This document shows, piece after piece, positions 35,367 to 44,938 of a stretch of DNA of 64,000 bases. The notes beneath the pieces were generated by a model. The model ran no database searches, had not been told where the DNA came from, and saw nothing but the letters and a program-made list of their open reading frames with translations. The position numbers and the translations under genes are program-made. Source of the DNA: Comamonas sp. SCN 65-56 (GTDB lineage Bacteria; Pseudomonadota; Gammaproteobacteria; Burkholderiales; Burkholderiaceae_C); contig NZ_MEDS01000025.1 in assembly GCF_001724135.1 (NCBI RefSeq), positions 124,001 through 188,000 of the forward strand, written 5' to 3'. The first letter of the stretch is position 1. Every line of letters starts with the position of its first letter.

Positions 35367-35655
35367 CATGGCCAACCGCCACCATGGCTTTCTGTCGTCG
35401 GTGATGCTGGAGGTGGCCCCCAACGTGTTCATCTCGCCGCGCATGAACCCCGGCGTGCGCGAACGGGTCTGGGACGTGCTCAGCGATTGGTATGCCCAGC
35501 AACCGCAAGGCAGCGCCGTCATGGTCTGGCGCGATACCAACGCCACCGGCGGTGTCGGCATCGCCAGCCTGGGTAGCCCGCCGCGTGAATTGGTAGAGCT
35601 GGACGGTATGTGGCTGGTGCGCAGGCGCTCATCGGACGTCGGAAAAGCTCTTTAA
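35338..35655 (+). CDS. cas2: CRISPR adaptation protein Cas2 (type I-E)
   Basis: A 105-residue Cas2e. It starts ALVTIVIRDMANRHHGFLSS and has SPRMNPGVRERVWDVLSDW, the distinctive type I-E Cas2 pattern; VWRDTNATGGVGIASLG and ELDGMWLVRR close the fold. It acts as the structural bridge of the Cas1-Cas2 integrase. The start lies within the cas1 end. The array leader begins immediately after its stop. Confidence 0.95.
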   Translation: MALVTIVIRDMANRHHGFLSSVMLEVAPNVFISPRMNPGVRERVWDVLSDWYAQQPQGSAVMVWRDTNATGGVGIASLGSPPRELVELDGMWLVRRRSSDVGKAL

Positions 35656-35711
35656 AATTCAGAAGCCAGTTTGGTGGTTTTCTCTTGTGTGATAACGAGT
35701 TGACCACGAGA
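35656..35711 (+). promoter_or_regulatory. CRISPR leader with IHF-like site
   Basis: The 56 bp between the cas2 stop and the first repeat are AT-richer than the flanks. TAACGAGTTGACC (35693-35705) matches the IHF consensus YAA-N4-TTGATW on seven of nine fixed positions, seven bases before the first repeat. IHF bends the leader during type I-E spacer integration in E. coli. The match is imperfect. Confidence 0.45.
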
Positions 35712-38700
35712 GGTTGCCCCGCGCGAGCGGGGATAGGCCGCAGGCCGCAGAGCGCCTTGGCATCCTCGAAAAGGTTGCCCCGCGCGAGCGGGGATAGGCC
35801 CCGTGATCGGTTCGGTGACAAGCAGCGTCATACGGTTGCCCCGCGCGAGCGGGGATAGGCCCTGCGCCTGGATGGCCTTGTCGAGCGACGAGACGGTTGC
35901 CCCGCGCGAGCGGGGATAGGCCCAGCGCGAAGGATTCCGGGCGCGCGCGGACGCTGGTTGCCCCGCGCGAGCGGGGATAGGCCCCGTATTCCGGTCGAGG
36001 GCTTCGTATCGATCGAGGTTGCCCCGCGCGAGCGGGGATAGGCCCATGGCCCACAGGCGGCGGTTCTGGGCGTCGGTGGTTGCCCCGCGCGAGCGGGGAT
36101 AGGCCCCAAAGCGCCCGCGTTGCTGCCGGCCAAAGAAAGGTTGCCCCGCGCGAGCGGGGATAGGCCCTAGCGAAGGCTGGCCGCGATGGGCTGATCGATG
36201 GTTGCCCCGCGCGAGCGGGGATAGGCCTTCGATGCGGTTGTCTTGCGTGTCGGCGCCGCAGGTTGCCCCGCGCGAGCGGGGATAGGCCCTCGGCGAAATC
36301 AACAACCGCCTGCGCGACACCGGTTGCCCCGCGCGAGCGGGGATAGGCCCACCCGCACCTCGGCGATGCAGGGCAGGGGATCGGTTGCCCCGCGCGAGCG
36401 GGGATAGGCCTTCGATGCGGTTGTCTTGCGTGTCGGCGCCGCAGGTTGCCCCGCGCGAGCGGGGATAGGCCCTGCGCGGCTTCTCCATCATCGATGACCG
36501 CTGCGGTTGCCCCGCGCGAGCGGGGATAGGCCCCGCTCGCCCGCCTCATGGAAAGCCGCCATTGCGGTTGCCCCGCGCGAGCGGGGATAGGCCCTGACCA
36601 ATACGGCGCGCCCGTCGCCTACCACAGGTTGCCCCGCGCGAGCGGGGATAGGCCCTTGCCGAGCGCCTGCACGCCCTGCGCGGCATCGGTTGCCCCGCGC
36701 GAGCGGGGATAGGCCCTGGATGCGCCCAGCGCAGCCACGGCGGTGGTGGGTTGCCCCGCGCGAGCGGGGATAGGCCCGCTAGCGATGATTCAGCTCGGTC
36801 GCGCAACCAGGTTGCCCCGCGCGAGCGGGGATAGGCCCCTCGCTCAGGCGGGCGACGTCGGCCTGGGCGAGGTTGCCCCGCGCGAGCGGGGATAGGCCCC
36901 GCCCTATGGTGCCATCAGCCACAAACCCACGGGTTGCCCCGCGCGAGCGGGGATAGGCCCGTCAAAGGAGCCCACTCATGACCACCTACACCGGTTGCCC
37001 CGCGCGAGCGGGGATAGGCCCGCCACCAACACCAGCGTCTCCGGCCTGGCGCAGGTTGCCCCGCGCGAGCGGGGATAGGCCCACCCTGTTCGACGACGTC
37101 GACACCGTCAGCCGGGTTGCCCCGCGCGAGCGGGGATAGGCCCGCGTTGGCGTTTTCATAATCGCTCTTGTAGGCGGTTGCCCCGCGCGAGCGGGGATAG
37201 GCCCGACATCAAAATCCGCGCCAGCAAGGTCATGGCGGTTGCCCCGCGCGAGCGGGGATAGGCCCATTGCAAGGCGGTGTTCCTGCCGTGGTGCGGCGGT
37301 TGCCCCGCGCGAGCGGGGATAGGCCCGAGGGCAGCACGCTTTTTTCGCGCCTGACGCGGGTTGCCCCGCGCGAGCGGGGATAGGCCCTATGCGCACACTG
37401 TCTACGTCCATGCAGTGCCGGTTGCCCCGCGCGAGCGGGGATAGGCCCAATAATTGTCATGTCGTTCCTCCAGACAATGCGGTTGCCCCGCGCGAGCGGG
37501 GATAGGCCCTTCGCCCGCTCCTTGTAGCCCATGTCCTGAGCGGTTGCCCCGCGCGAGCGGGGATAGGCCCCCGCCAGAGTCAGCGCATGGGGGCGTGACG
37601 CAGGTTGCCCCGCGCGAGCGGGGATAGGCCCCCACCAGGCGCGTGGGCGTGAGGTGTGCCCACGGTTGCCCCGCGCGAGCGGGGATAGGCCCGCCGGCAA
37701 AGCGGGCGTAGAACTGCAGGCTGGGGTTGCCCCGCGCGAGCGGGGATAGGCCCCGGGCCACGAAGGCCGCCGACGTGAAGATGGCGGTTGCCCCGCGCGA
37801 GCGGGGATAGGCCCTTTCTCGCGCGGCACGAGCTGAATCAAAAGCGGGTTGCCCCGCGCGAGCGGGGATAGGCCCTGTCTCCAGTGATGACAGGAGCGCC
37901 GTAGTGGGGTTGCCCCGCGCGAGCGGGGATAGGCCCGGGTGATCATCAACGACGTCGTTGTCGAATACGGTTGCCCCGCGCGAGCGGGGATAGGCCCGCC
38001 CCTTGGACTTGATCGACGCGATGTTGCGGGGTTGCCCCGCGCGAGCGGGGATAGGCCCATCCGCAAAGGATGGCCAGCCCATGGGCGCGGGGTTGCCCCG
38101 CGCGAGCGGGGATAGGCCGTGGAGGAGGATTACATCAAGGCCACCGGACAAGGTTGCCCCGCGCGAGCGGGGATAGGCCCTTTTGGGCCAAGCGCGCCAA
38201 GTACCCGCAGTTGGTTGCCCCGCGCGAGCGGGGATAGGCCCTCGCGACGCACGAAGAGCCCGGCGACGACAGCGGTTGCCCCGCGCGAGCGGGGATAGGC
38301 CGTGTGTAGCGTAGGCGGGAGACAATGACAGCGCGGTTGCCCCGCGCGAGCGGGGATAGGCCCGGCGGCCATGCTGGATTCCCTCCTGGGATTGAGGTTG
38401 CCCCGCGCGAGCGGGGATAGGCCCCTAGCAGTGATGGTGCTGTCCGACTGCGGCCAGGTTGCCCCGCGCGAGCGGGGATAGGCCCCTCCCCACCGTCTAC
38501 GCCTCCTGAGCCTCGGCGGTTGCCCCGCGCGAGCGGGGATAGGCCCGACGACCTGCGCGCGTTCGATCGCATGGTGCAGGTTGCCCCGCGCGAGCGGGGA
38601 TAGGCCCGTTCCCACCATCGCCCAGCCGCTCACCCTCTCGGTTGCCCCGCGCGAGCGGGGATAGGCCCCATCGCCGCCCAGCAAGAGCAGGCGCAGCTTG

Positions 38701-39249
38701 GGTTGCCCCGCGCGAGCGGGGATAGGCCCTGCAGGACGAAAACGAGGCCCGGCGCCTGGCCGGTTGCCCCGCGCGAGCGGGGATAGGCCCGCGCGTGGTG
38801 GAACAGGGTTGGTCCAACCAACGGTTGCCCCGCGCGAGCGGGGATAGGCCCCAGCAAGAAATCGCCGACCCGCAGTACGGCGTGGTTGCCCCGCGCGAGC
38901 GGGGATAGGCCCGCGCGGATTGGCGGCGTCTGGTACGTCACCAGGGTTGCCCCGCGCGAGCGGGGATAGGCCCGGCGCAGTGACGCCTACCCAATACGCC
39001 GTATCGGTTGCCCCGCGCGAGCGGGGATAGGCCCCGGCTCAAGGCGTTCGACGTCATGAGCTACACGGTTGCCCCGCGCGAGCGGGGATAGGCCCCGTTG
39101 GCAGGCCACCGAAATGCTGGGTTTCTAGGTTGCCCCGCGCGAGCGGGGATAGGCCCGACTCCAGGCGCTCCTGACGGCGAGCACGCTCGGTTGCCCCGCG
39201 CGAGCGGGGATAGGCCCGCGCCGCTCGTGCCCGTGAGCCACACCAGTTG

Positions 39250-39278
39250 GGATGCCACGCGCGAGCGGGGATAGGCCC
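39250..39278 (+). repeat. Degenerate internal CRISPR repeat (unit 59)
   Basis: Two substitutions relative to the consensus: T to A at position 3 and C to A at position 8. The second weakens the hairpin stem. Length and phase are kept. Confidence 0.9.
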
Positions 39279-39310
39279 AGGCCAATTCGGCCTTGCTGGC
39301 GCCACTGCCA

Positions 39311-39339
39311 GGTTGCCCCGCGCGAGCGGAGATAGGCCG
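39311..39339 (+). repeat. Degenerate internal CRISPR repeat (unit 60)
   Basis: One substitution: G to A at position 20, in the 3' strand of the stem, plus G at the variable last base. It directly follows the other internal degenerate repeat. Confidence 0.9.
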
Positions 39340-40713
39340 TGCCCAAGTCCTACTGGACGTGGGCGCTTAACGGTTGCCCCGCGCGAGCGGGGATAGGCCC
39401 TTCAGACCGAGCGGGAAGTTCTCGTCCACGTAGGTTGCCCCGCGCGAGCGGGGATAGGCCCGGCCAGCACACCATCTACGCGACCGTCGCCCAGGTTGCC
39501 CCGCGCGAGCGGGGATAGGCCCTTCCCACTGGCTAGCTGCTGGTCAATCTCCAGGGTTGCCCCGCGCGAGCGGGGATAGGCCCCTTGGCGCGAGGCAAGG
39601 AGCGGGCGCAAAAAGGGTTGCCCCGCGCGAGCGGGGATAGGCCCCCGCGGTGTACGAGGAGTGGGAGGAGCGCCAGGGTTGCCCCGCGCGAGCGGGGATA
39701 GGCCCTACAGCGGGGCGGCCAGCGGGGCGGACAGGCTGGTTGCCCCGCGCGAGCGGGGATAGGCCCATTCGCCGCCATTGCGCGTGCGGTGGCCCTGAGG
39801 TTGCCCCGCGCGAGCGGGGATAGGCCCCCGTCCGCCAGTTGGCAATGCCATTCCGTGCCGGTTGCCCCGCGCGAGCGGGGATAGGCCCTATTGTTGGGAT
39901 GCAAATAGATCATTGGCTTTGGTTGCCCCGCGCGAGCGGGGATAGGCCCTGAGTAAATTGGAGAAGGATTAATATCATCAAGGTTGCCCCGCGCGAGCGG
40001 GGATAGGCCCGACCCGCTGGGCCAGCGTGGCTATATCGGTGCGGTTGCCCCGCGCGAGCGGGGATAGGCCCCGGGGGGTAAGCATGCGTGTATGTATCGA
40101 GACGGTTGCCCCGCGCGAGCGGGGATAGGCCTTCGCCCGCGATGGCGAGCAGGCGATCGACACGGGTTGCCCCGCGCGAGCGGGGATAGGCCCTTCGCCA
40201 GACTGATGAACGCGGGCGTGCTCGCGGTTGCCCCGCGCGAGCGGGGATAGGCCCTTTGTTCCACAACGCGAAGGCTCGCGCCGCTGGGTTGCCCCGCGCG
40301 AGCGGGGATAGGCCCGTCACCCCCGCCCGCGTGATCGTCAGCGTGCCGGTTGCCCCGCGCGAGCGGGGATAGGCCCCTGTCCATCGCCTATCGTGGTTGA
40401 GTTGAACGGGTTGCCCCGCGCGAGCGGGGATAGGCCCCACAAGCACCGCGTCAGGGTAGTTCTGAGCGAGGTTGCCCCGCGCGAGCGGGGATAGGCCGCA
40501 ATGGCTCTGCAGATGGTATTGCCATTCGGCGGTTGCCCCGCGCGAGCGGGGATAGGCCCACCAGCGGCATTTGCCCCCGCGCCTCGACCTCGGTTGCCCC
40601 GCGCGAGCGGGGATAGGCCCCAGCACGAAGCAAATGCCTGGCGCGTCGCCTGGGTTGCCCCGCGCGAGCGGGGATAGGCCCCCGACTCAGACGTGTAGCC
40701 AGACGGCCCGATC

Positions 40714-40742
40714 GGTTGCCCCGCGCGAGCGGGGAGCCGCCA
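40714..40742 (+). repeat. Truncated terminal CRISPR repeat
   Basis: Identical to the consensus for 22 bp (to 40735), then diverges (GCCGC in place of TAGGCC). The divergent part belongs to the truncated gene on the minus strand. Confidence 0.9.
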
Positions 40743-41025
40743 GCTCGCCCGCCGTGAACAGCATCAACCAGTGCACCTGGGTCGTCGCCTCGCCGGTCGC
40801 CGAGTAGGTGACCAAGATGGCGTTGGCCATGCCGCGTGACTTGCGGGCCATGCGCTGCGCCGGCGTGCAGCCGATGCCATGGCGCTCGTGCAGCTTCTCA
40901 AGGAGCTTGCGAGCCTTCTCCGCGGGCACCTGGCCGAAGGTGTAGCGGGTATAGCCCTTGGGGATGCTGTCGAGGATGCGTGAAAGTGCCGCGCTCTTGC
41001 TGCGTGCGATAGGGGTGTTTGCCAT
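40736..41025 (-). pseudogene. Truncated mobile-element-type hypothetical protein fused to the CRISPR end
   Basis: The frame opens at ATG 41025 with MANTPIARSKSAALSR and continues IPKGYTRYTFGQVPAEKA, HERHGIGCTPAQRMARK and VHWLMLFTAGELA. It looks like the N-terminal part of a conserved protein of integrative elements; I cannot name a family. After the residues GELA the same frame runs into the terminal repeat and the last spacer, ending at 40687, so the last residues (PRSRGAT onward) are translated CRISPR sequence. The original C-terminus is gone. This places a deletion junction near 40735. Confidence 0.7.
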
Positions 41026-41099
41026 GATGAGGGCGTGAGTCGATATACCTGGTATAGGCACGCGCCAGGCTTTGCAATGTGATGGGGGAGGTAGGGGTA

Positions 41100-41387
41100 C
41101 GCAGGTATCGGGTGTGCGATGAGGCGCTTGAGGCGTGACAACTCCGGCCCCTTGCCTCGTTTCATGGGAGTCCCCTCTGTCCGGTAACGTACCAGCAGCT
41201 CTCCCAAAGTCGTGCGCTCGGCCTCGGAGCGGTCAATGAACAGTCCGCGCCGCATTTCCGACTCGACGGTGGCCGCCGAATCCTGGGCATCTCGCTTGCT
41301 TTCGAACGTGCGGGTCTGGCTGGGGTAGCCAGTTCTTCGGACAGTTGCCTGCCACTGGTACGGACCGCGGTATGTGAGGGTTGCCAT
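41100..41387 (-). pseudogene. Tyrosine-recombinase (phage integrase) N-terminal fragment
   Basis: From ATG 41387 the frame encodes MATLTYRGPYQWQATVRR, FESKRDAQDSAATVESEM, RGLFIDRSEAERTTLGELL and KRGKGPELSRLKRL. This is the arm-binding and SAM-like N-terminal part of phage-type site-specific integrases. Similarity stops after about 95 residues; the rest of the open frame is an out-of-frame reading of the neighbouring gene. The catalytic domain with its R-H-R-Y residues is absent. It starts 112 bp from the 3' end of the initiator tRNA gene, the usual place for an integrase next to its attachment site. Confidence 0.75.
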
Positions 41388-41458
41388 CCTTGCTCCCTAT
41401 GTTGGGACAAGGCGTGTAGGAACCATTGCAGCAAAATTGCAGCAATAACCCAAAACCC

Positions 41459-41487
41459 AAAAAAAAGGTTACGACACTGTCGTAACC
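41459..41487 (-). terminator. Rho-independent terminator of the initiator tRNA / alpha operon
   Basis: GGTTACGAC and GTCGTAACC form a 9-bp perfect stem with a 3-nt loop (41467-41487). On the minus strand it is followed by eight T residues (41466-41459). Confidence 0.88.
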
Positions 41488-41499
41488 CCTTGATTTCAT

Positions 41500-41576
<77 letters not shown>

Positions 41577-41587
41577 ATAAGCTTTGT

Positions 41588-41593
41588 ATTATA
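41588..41593 (-). promoter_or_regulatory. -10 element of the initiator tRNA gene
   Basis: A consensus TATAAT lies 11 bp before the tRNA 5' end on the minus strand, in the short gap after rplQ. No good -35 hexamer was found, so transcription may also come from the ribosomal operon. Confidence 0.5.
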
Positions 41594-41599
41594 GCGCAA

Positions 41600-41989
41600 T
41601 CAAGCCTTGTCGTTCTCGACCGCGGCTTCTGCAGCGCCCTCGACCAATTCGACATACGCCATGGGCGCGTTGTCACCGACGCGGAACCCCATCTTCAGAA
41701 TACGGGTGTACCCGCCTGGTCGGTTCATGAAACGCGGACCCAAGTCAGTGAACAGCTTGGTGACACTATCGCGGCTGCGCAGGCGCGCAAAGGCCAACCT
41801 GCGATTGGCGACGGTGTCCTTGCGCGCCAACGTAATCATGGGCTCCACCACACGGCGCAGCTCCTTGGCCTTCGGCAATGTGGTTTTGATGGCCTCGTGC
41901 TCAATCAGCGAGTTCATCATGTTTTGCAGCATCGCCTGCCGATGGGCGCTGGTGCGGTTGAGTTTGCGCAGTCCATTTCCGTGACGCAT
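41600..41989 (-). CDS. rplQ: 50S ribosomal protein L17
   Basis: A 129-residue ribosomal protein at the end of the alpha operon. It begins [17 protein letters not shown] and has [18 protein letters not shown] and [13 protein letters not shown], the L17 signature. L17 lies near the polypeptide exit tunnel. It follows rpoA by 86 bp and precedes the initiator tRNA. The acidic C-terminal tail ([13 protein letters not shown]) is a common variable end. Confidence 0.98.
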   Translation of the reverse strand: MRHGNGLRKLNRTSAHRQAMLQNMMNSLIEHEAIKTTLPKAKELRRVVEPMITLARKDTVANRRLAFARLRSRDSVTKLFTDLGPRFMNRPGGYTRILKMGFRVGDNAPMAYVELVEGAAEAAVENDKA

Positions 41990-42075
41990 GGTGGTTTCCT
42001 TTTTACGCTTGTAATACGACAGGCCGTTTCAGGTACCCGCCGCTGCACAGGGCGGCGACCGCCCGGTGTTCCTTG

Positions 42076-43068
42076 TTAACGCTTTTCGAGACCCGCTGGC
42101 GGCCAGTTTTCCAGACGCATGCCCAAGGTGAGCCCACGAGAAGCCAGCACTTCCTTGATCTCATTGAGCGACTTGCGCCCCAGATTGGGCGTCTTCAGAA
42201 GTTCGTTCTCGGTGCGCTGAATCAGATCACCAATGTAGTAAATATTCTCGGCCTTGAGGCAATTGGCCGACCGCACCGTGAGTTCGAGTTCGTCGACGGG
42301 GCGCAGCAGGATCGGATCGAACGCAGCACTGCTCGCGTGGCCACTTGAACCGCTCGACGGGAAAATCTCTCCACCATCCAGCTGCGCAAACACCGCCAGT
42401 TGCTCGACCAGTATCTTGGCCGAGGTGCGTACAGCTTCCTCTGCCGTCATCGTTCCATTGGTTTCGATATCGAGTACCAACTTGTCCAGGTCGGTACGCT
42501 GTTCGACACGTGCGCTCTCCACGGTATAGCTGACGCGGCGGATGGGCGAGAACGACGCATCCAGAACAATGCGGCCGATCACCTTGTTGGATTCGTCGCC
42601 ATGCCAGCGCTGATTGCCTGGCACATACCCACGCCCCTTTTCCACCTTGATCTGCATATCCAGTTTGCCCCCGGCAGACAGCGTGGCAATGGCGTGGCCG
42701 GGGTTGATGATCTCGACATCGTGAGGTGTCTGAATATCGCTGGCCGTGACGATCCCCTCGGTATCCTTGCGCAGGCTCAGCGTGACCTCATCGCGGTTGT
42801 AGAGCTTGAACACCACACCCTTGAGGTTCAGGAGAATGTTGATCACGTCTTCCTGGACGCCATCAATGGAAGCGTACTCGTGCACCACACCGGCGATGGA
42901 CACTTCGGTCGGTGCATAGCCATCCATCGACGACAGCAACACGCGACGGATGGCGTTGCCCAACGTATGGCCGTATCCGCGCTCAAACGGTTCGAGCTCC
43001 ACCTTCGCACGATTGGTGCTGATCTGTTCGACGTTGATTGTCTTGGGTTTGAGCAAATTGGCTTGCAT
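42076..43068 (-). CDS. rpoA: RNA polymerase alpha subunit
   Basis: A 330-residue alpha subunit. The N-terminal domain has [21 protein letters not shown], needed for dimerisation and assembly with beta and beta-prime. The C-terminal domain starts around residue 245 and shows [22 protein letters not shown] and [20 protein letters not shown], which contacts UP elements and activators. Standard length for betaproteobacteria. It lies between rpsD and rplQ in the conserved alpha order. Confidence 0.98.
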   Translation of the reverse strand: MQANLLKPKTINVEQISTNRAKVELEPFERGYGHTLGNAIRRVLLSSMDGYAPTEVSIAGVVHEYASIDGVQEDVINILLNLKGVVFKLYNRDEVTLSLRKDTEGIVTASDIQTPHDVEIINPGHAIATLSAGGKLDMQIKVEKGRGYVPGNQRWHGDESNKVIGRIVLDASFSPIRRVSYTVESARVEQRTDLDKLVLDIETNGTMTAEEAVRTSAKILVEQLAVFAQLDGGEIFPSSGSSGHASSAAFDPILLRPVDELELTVRSANCLKAENIYYIGDLIQRTENELLKTPNLGRKSLNEIKEVLASRGLTLGMRLENWPPAGLEKR

Positions 43069-43180
43069 GCAGTCTTCCTCTCAATGCCCCCAGCTCGTTA
43101 CACCGGTAAGGCTGATGAAGCGCCCGCGGGGCGATGCCTCGCCCCGCGGGAACCATTGCAAAATGCGGGTGCGACCCAAA

Positions 43181-43804
43181 TCAGCGCGAATACAACTCAA
43201 CGATCAGCGATTCGTTGATATCAGCGCCAAACTCGTCGCGATCCGGAGTTTTCTTGAAGACGCCTTCAACCTTGTCGGCATTGACTTCAACCCATGCCGG
43301 CAAACCCACTTGCTGTGCCAGTTGCATCGCCTCGGCGATGCGCGCTTGCTTTTTGGACTTTTCGCGCACTGCCACCTGATCTCCAGCCTTCACGAGGTAG
43401 GAGGCAATATTCACACACTGCCCGTTGACCGTGATCGTCTTGTGCGAAACCAGTTGACGCGCCTCGGCACGGGTTGAGCCGAAGCCCATGCGGTACACCA
43501 CGTTGTCCAGGCGCGACTCAAGCAGAGACAAAAGGTTGGCACCCGTATTGCCACGACGGCGATCCGCCTCCTCGAAATAGCGGCGAAACTGCTTTTCGAG
43601 TACGCCATACATGCGCTTGACCTTCTGCTTTTCACGCAACTGCAAGCCGTAGTCGGATGTACGAGCACCGGAAGTACGGCCGTGCTGGCCGGGCTTGGAG
43701 TCGAACTTGGCTTTGTCAGCAATCGAGCGACGCGCGCTCTTGAGAAACAGGTCCGTGCCTTCACGGCGGGAGAGTTTGGCCTTGGGGCCGAGATAGCGTG
43801 CCAC
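43181..43804 (-). CDS. rpsD: 30S ribosomal protein S4
   Basis: A 207-residue primary 16S rRNA-binding protein. It begins [20 protein letters not shown]. The S4 RNA-binding domain is [20 protein letters not shown] with [19 protein letters not shown]. It lacks the N-terminal zinc cysteines (the C-minus type). In E. coli S4 is the feedback repressor of the alpha operon by binding its mRNA. Confidence 0.98.
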   Translation of the reverse strand: MARYLGPKAKLSRREGTDLFLKSARRSIADKAKFDSKPGQHGRTSGARTSDYGLQLREKQKVKRMYGVLEKQFRRYFEEADRRRGNTGANLLSLLESRLDNVVYRMGFGSTRAEARQLVSHKTITVNGQCVNIASYLVKAGDQVAVREKSKKQARIAEAMQLAQQVGLPAWVEVNADKVEGVFKKTPDRDEFGADINESLIVELYSR

Positions 43805-43893
43805 TTTGAAATCCTAGGTTGTTCTGCTGCGGCAAGCTGCCGCAGGAGCCACCATCGCGCAAGGCAAACGGTGGCGGTGGGCTTATTGAAAAC

Positions 43894-44298
43894 TCAGATA
43901 CGACGGCGCTTTTGGGGGCGGCAACCGTTGTGCGGCACCGGCGTGACGTCGGAAATTGACGTGATGCGAATACCAAGCGCGCCCAGAGCGCGCACGGACG
44001 ATTCACGACCAGGGCCGGGGCCCTTGATCTCCACGTCGACGTTCTTGATCCCCTGCTCGATAGCAGCGCGGCCCGCCACTTCGGACGCCACCTGCGCGGC
44101 AAACGGCGTGGACTTGCGTGATCCCTTGAAACCCTGACCACCCGACGACGCCCACGACAAGGCATTGCCTTGGCGATCCGTAATCGTGATGATGGTGTTG
44201 TTGAACGATGCGTGCACGTGCGCGATGCCGTCGGAGACGTTCTTGCGAACCTTCTTGCGCACACGCTGGGCTGCGTTACTGGCGGGAGATTTGGCCAT
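43894..44298 (-). CDS. rpsK: 30S ribosomal protein S11
   Basis: A 134-residue platform protein. It carries [27 protein letters not shown] (read in two parts as the S11 start), [18 protein letters not shown], and ends [11 protein letters not shown], the conserved basic C-terminus. It is located 16 bp after rpsM in the alpha operon. Confidence 0.98.
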   Translation of the reverse strand: MAKSPASNAAQRVRKKVRKNVSDGIAHVHASFNNTIITITDRQGNALSWASSGGQGFKGSRKSTPFAAQVASEVAGRAAIEQGIKNVDVEIKGPGPGRESSVRALGALGIRITSISDVTPVPHNGCRPQKRRRI

Positions 44299-44314
44299 GG
44301 TGTTCTTTCACTGC

Positions 44315-44680
44315 TTATTTCTTGAGGATCGCAGCGCCTTTGCGCGGACCCTTGCGTGTACGGGCATTGGTGCGCGTGCGTTGCCCGCGCAGCGGCAGGC
44401 CGCGACGATGGCGCATCCCGCGATAGCAGCCAATGTCCATCAACCGCTTGATGTTCATGGTGGTCTCGCGGCGCAGATCGCCCTCGATCGTGATATGCGC
44501 AATCTGATCGCGGATTTTCTCCAGATCAGCGTCCGTGAGATCCTTGATCTTGGTCGAATACCCAATGGCGCAAGCCTCGCAGATCTTGCGAGCGCGTGAG
44601 CGACCGATGCCATAGATGGCCGTCAACCCGATCTCGGCGTGTTGATGCGGCGGGATATTGATACCAGCAATACGAGCCAT
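44315..44680 (-). CDS. rpsM: 30S ribosomal protein S13
   Basis: A 121-residue head protein that contacts P-site tRNA and the 50S subunit. It starts [19 protein letters not shown] and has [12 protein letters not shown], and the basic tail [19 protein letters not shown]. The ATG at 44680 is used; an upstream in-frame extension is not homologous. Confidence 0.98.
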   Translation of the reverse strand: MARIAGINIPPHQHAEIGLTAIYGIGRSRARKICEACAIGYSTKIKDLTDADLEKIRDQIAHITIEGDLRRETTMNIKRLMDIGCYRGMRHRRGLPLRGQRTRTNARTRKGPRKGAAILKK

Positions 44681-44703
44681 ATGCGTCCTCTGAACTTTCT
44701 CAA

Positions 44704-44817
44704 TCAACCCTGGCGCTGCTTGTGGCGCTGGTCGCTGCAGATCACGCGCACAACACCTTTGCGGCGAATGATCTTGCAATTACGGCAAATCTTCTTGACA
44801 GAAGCGGAAACTCTCAT
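44704..44817 (-). CDS. rpmJ: 50S ribosomal protein L36
   Basis: A 37-residue zinc-ribbon protein, too short for most gene lists. It reads [15 protein letters not shown], then [20 protein letters not shown] at the end. C11, C14, C27 and H32 form the CCCH zinc site, so this is the zinc-binding form. It sits between secY and rpsM. An AGGAG-like element precedes the start (TCTCCTG on the plus strand). Confidence 0.97.
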   Translation of the reverse strand: MRVSASVKKICRNCKIIRRKGVVRVICSDQRHKQRQG

Positions 44818-44938
44818 TTTTTTCTCCTGAACATCAAGCCCCTGCGCTCAAGGCAGGTGACCTTGTGTTTTCAACCGGCTAGGCTACTGCCCGTACGACA
44901 GCGAAACCCAGCATTGTAAGCGAACACCTTGTTTCTGG

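Larger units (their letters stand above)
35712..40735 (+). CRISPR. Type I-E CRISPR array: 83 repeats, 82 spacers
   Basis: Repeats of 29 bp start GGTTGCC, contain the hairpin CCCCGC-GCGA-GCGGGG and end ATAGGCC plus one variable base. Spacers are 32 bp. Repeat starts at 35712, 36322, 36932, 37542, 38152, 38762, 39372, 39982 and 40592 are exactly 610 bp apart, so the 61-bp period never slips. All repeats read by eye agree except those at 39250, 39311 and the truncated last one at 40714. The leader and cas2 lie on the left, so new spacers enter there. The 29th base is C in 74, G in 5 and T in 3 of the 82 complete units. Spacers 9 and 12 are identical. The 8-nt crRNA handle would be AUAGGCC plus the variable base. 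Confidence 0.98.

Noticed and set aside
35652-40633. Many open frames on the minus strand across the array, encoding repeated GLSPLARGN, GPIPARAGQP and AYPRSRGAT peptides
   Set aside because: The 61-bp period shifts the frame by one base per unit, so the GC-rich repeat is simply read in three frames in turn. These are CRISPR sequence and not protein genes.
40764-41387. A 207-residue integrase
   Set aside because: Only the first 95 residues or so resemble an integrase. The remainder is a shifted reading of the neighbouring truncated gene, and no catalytic domain exists.
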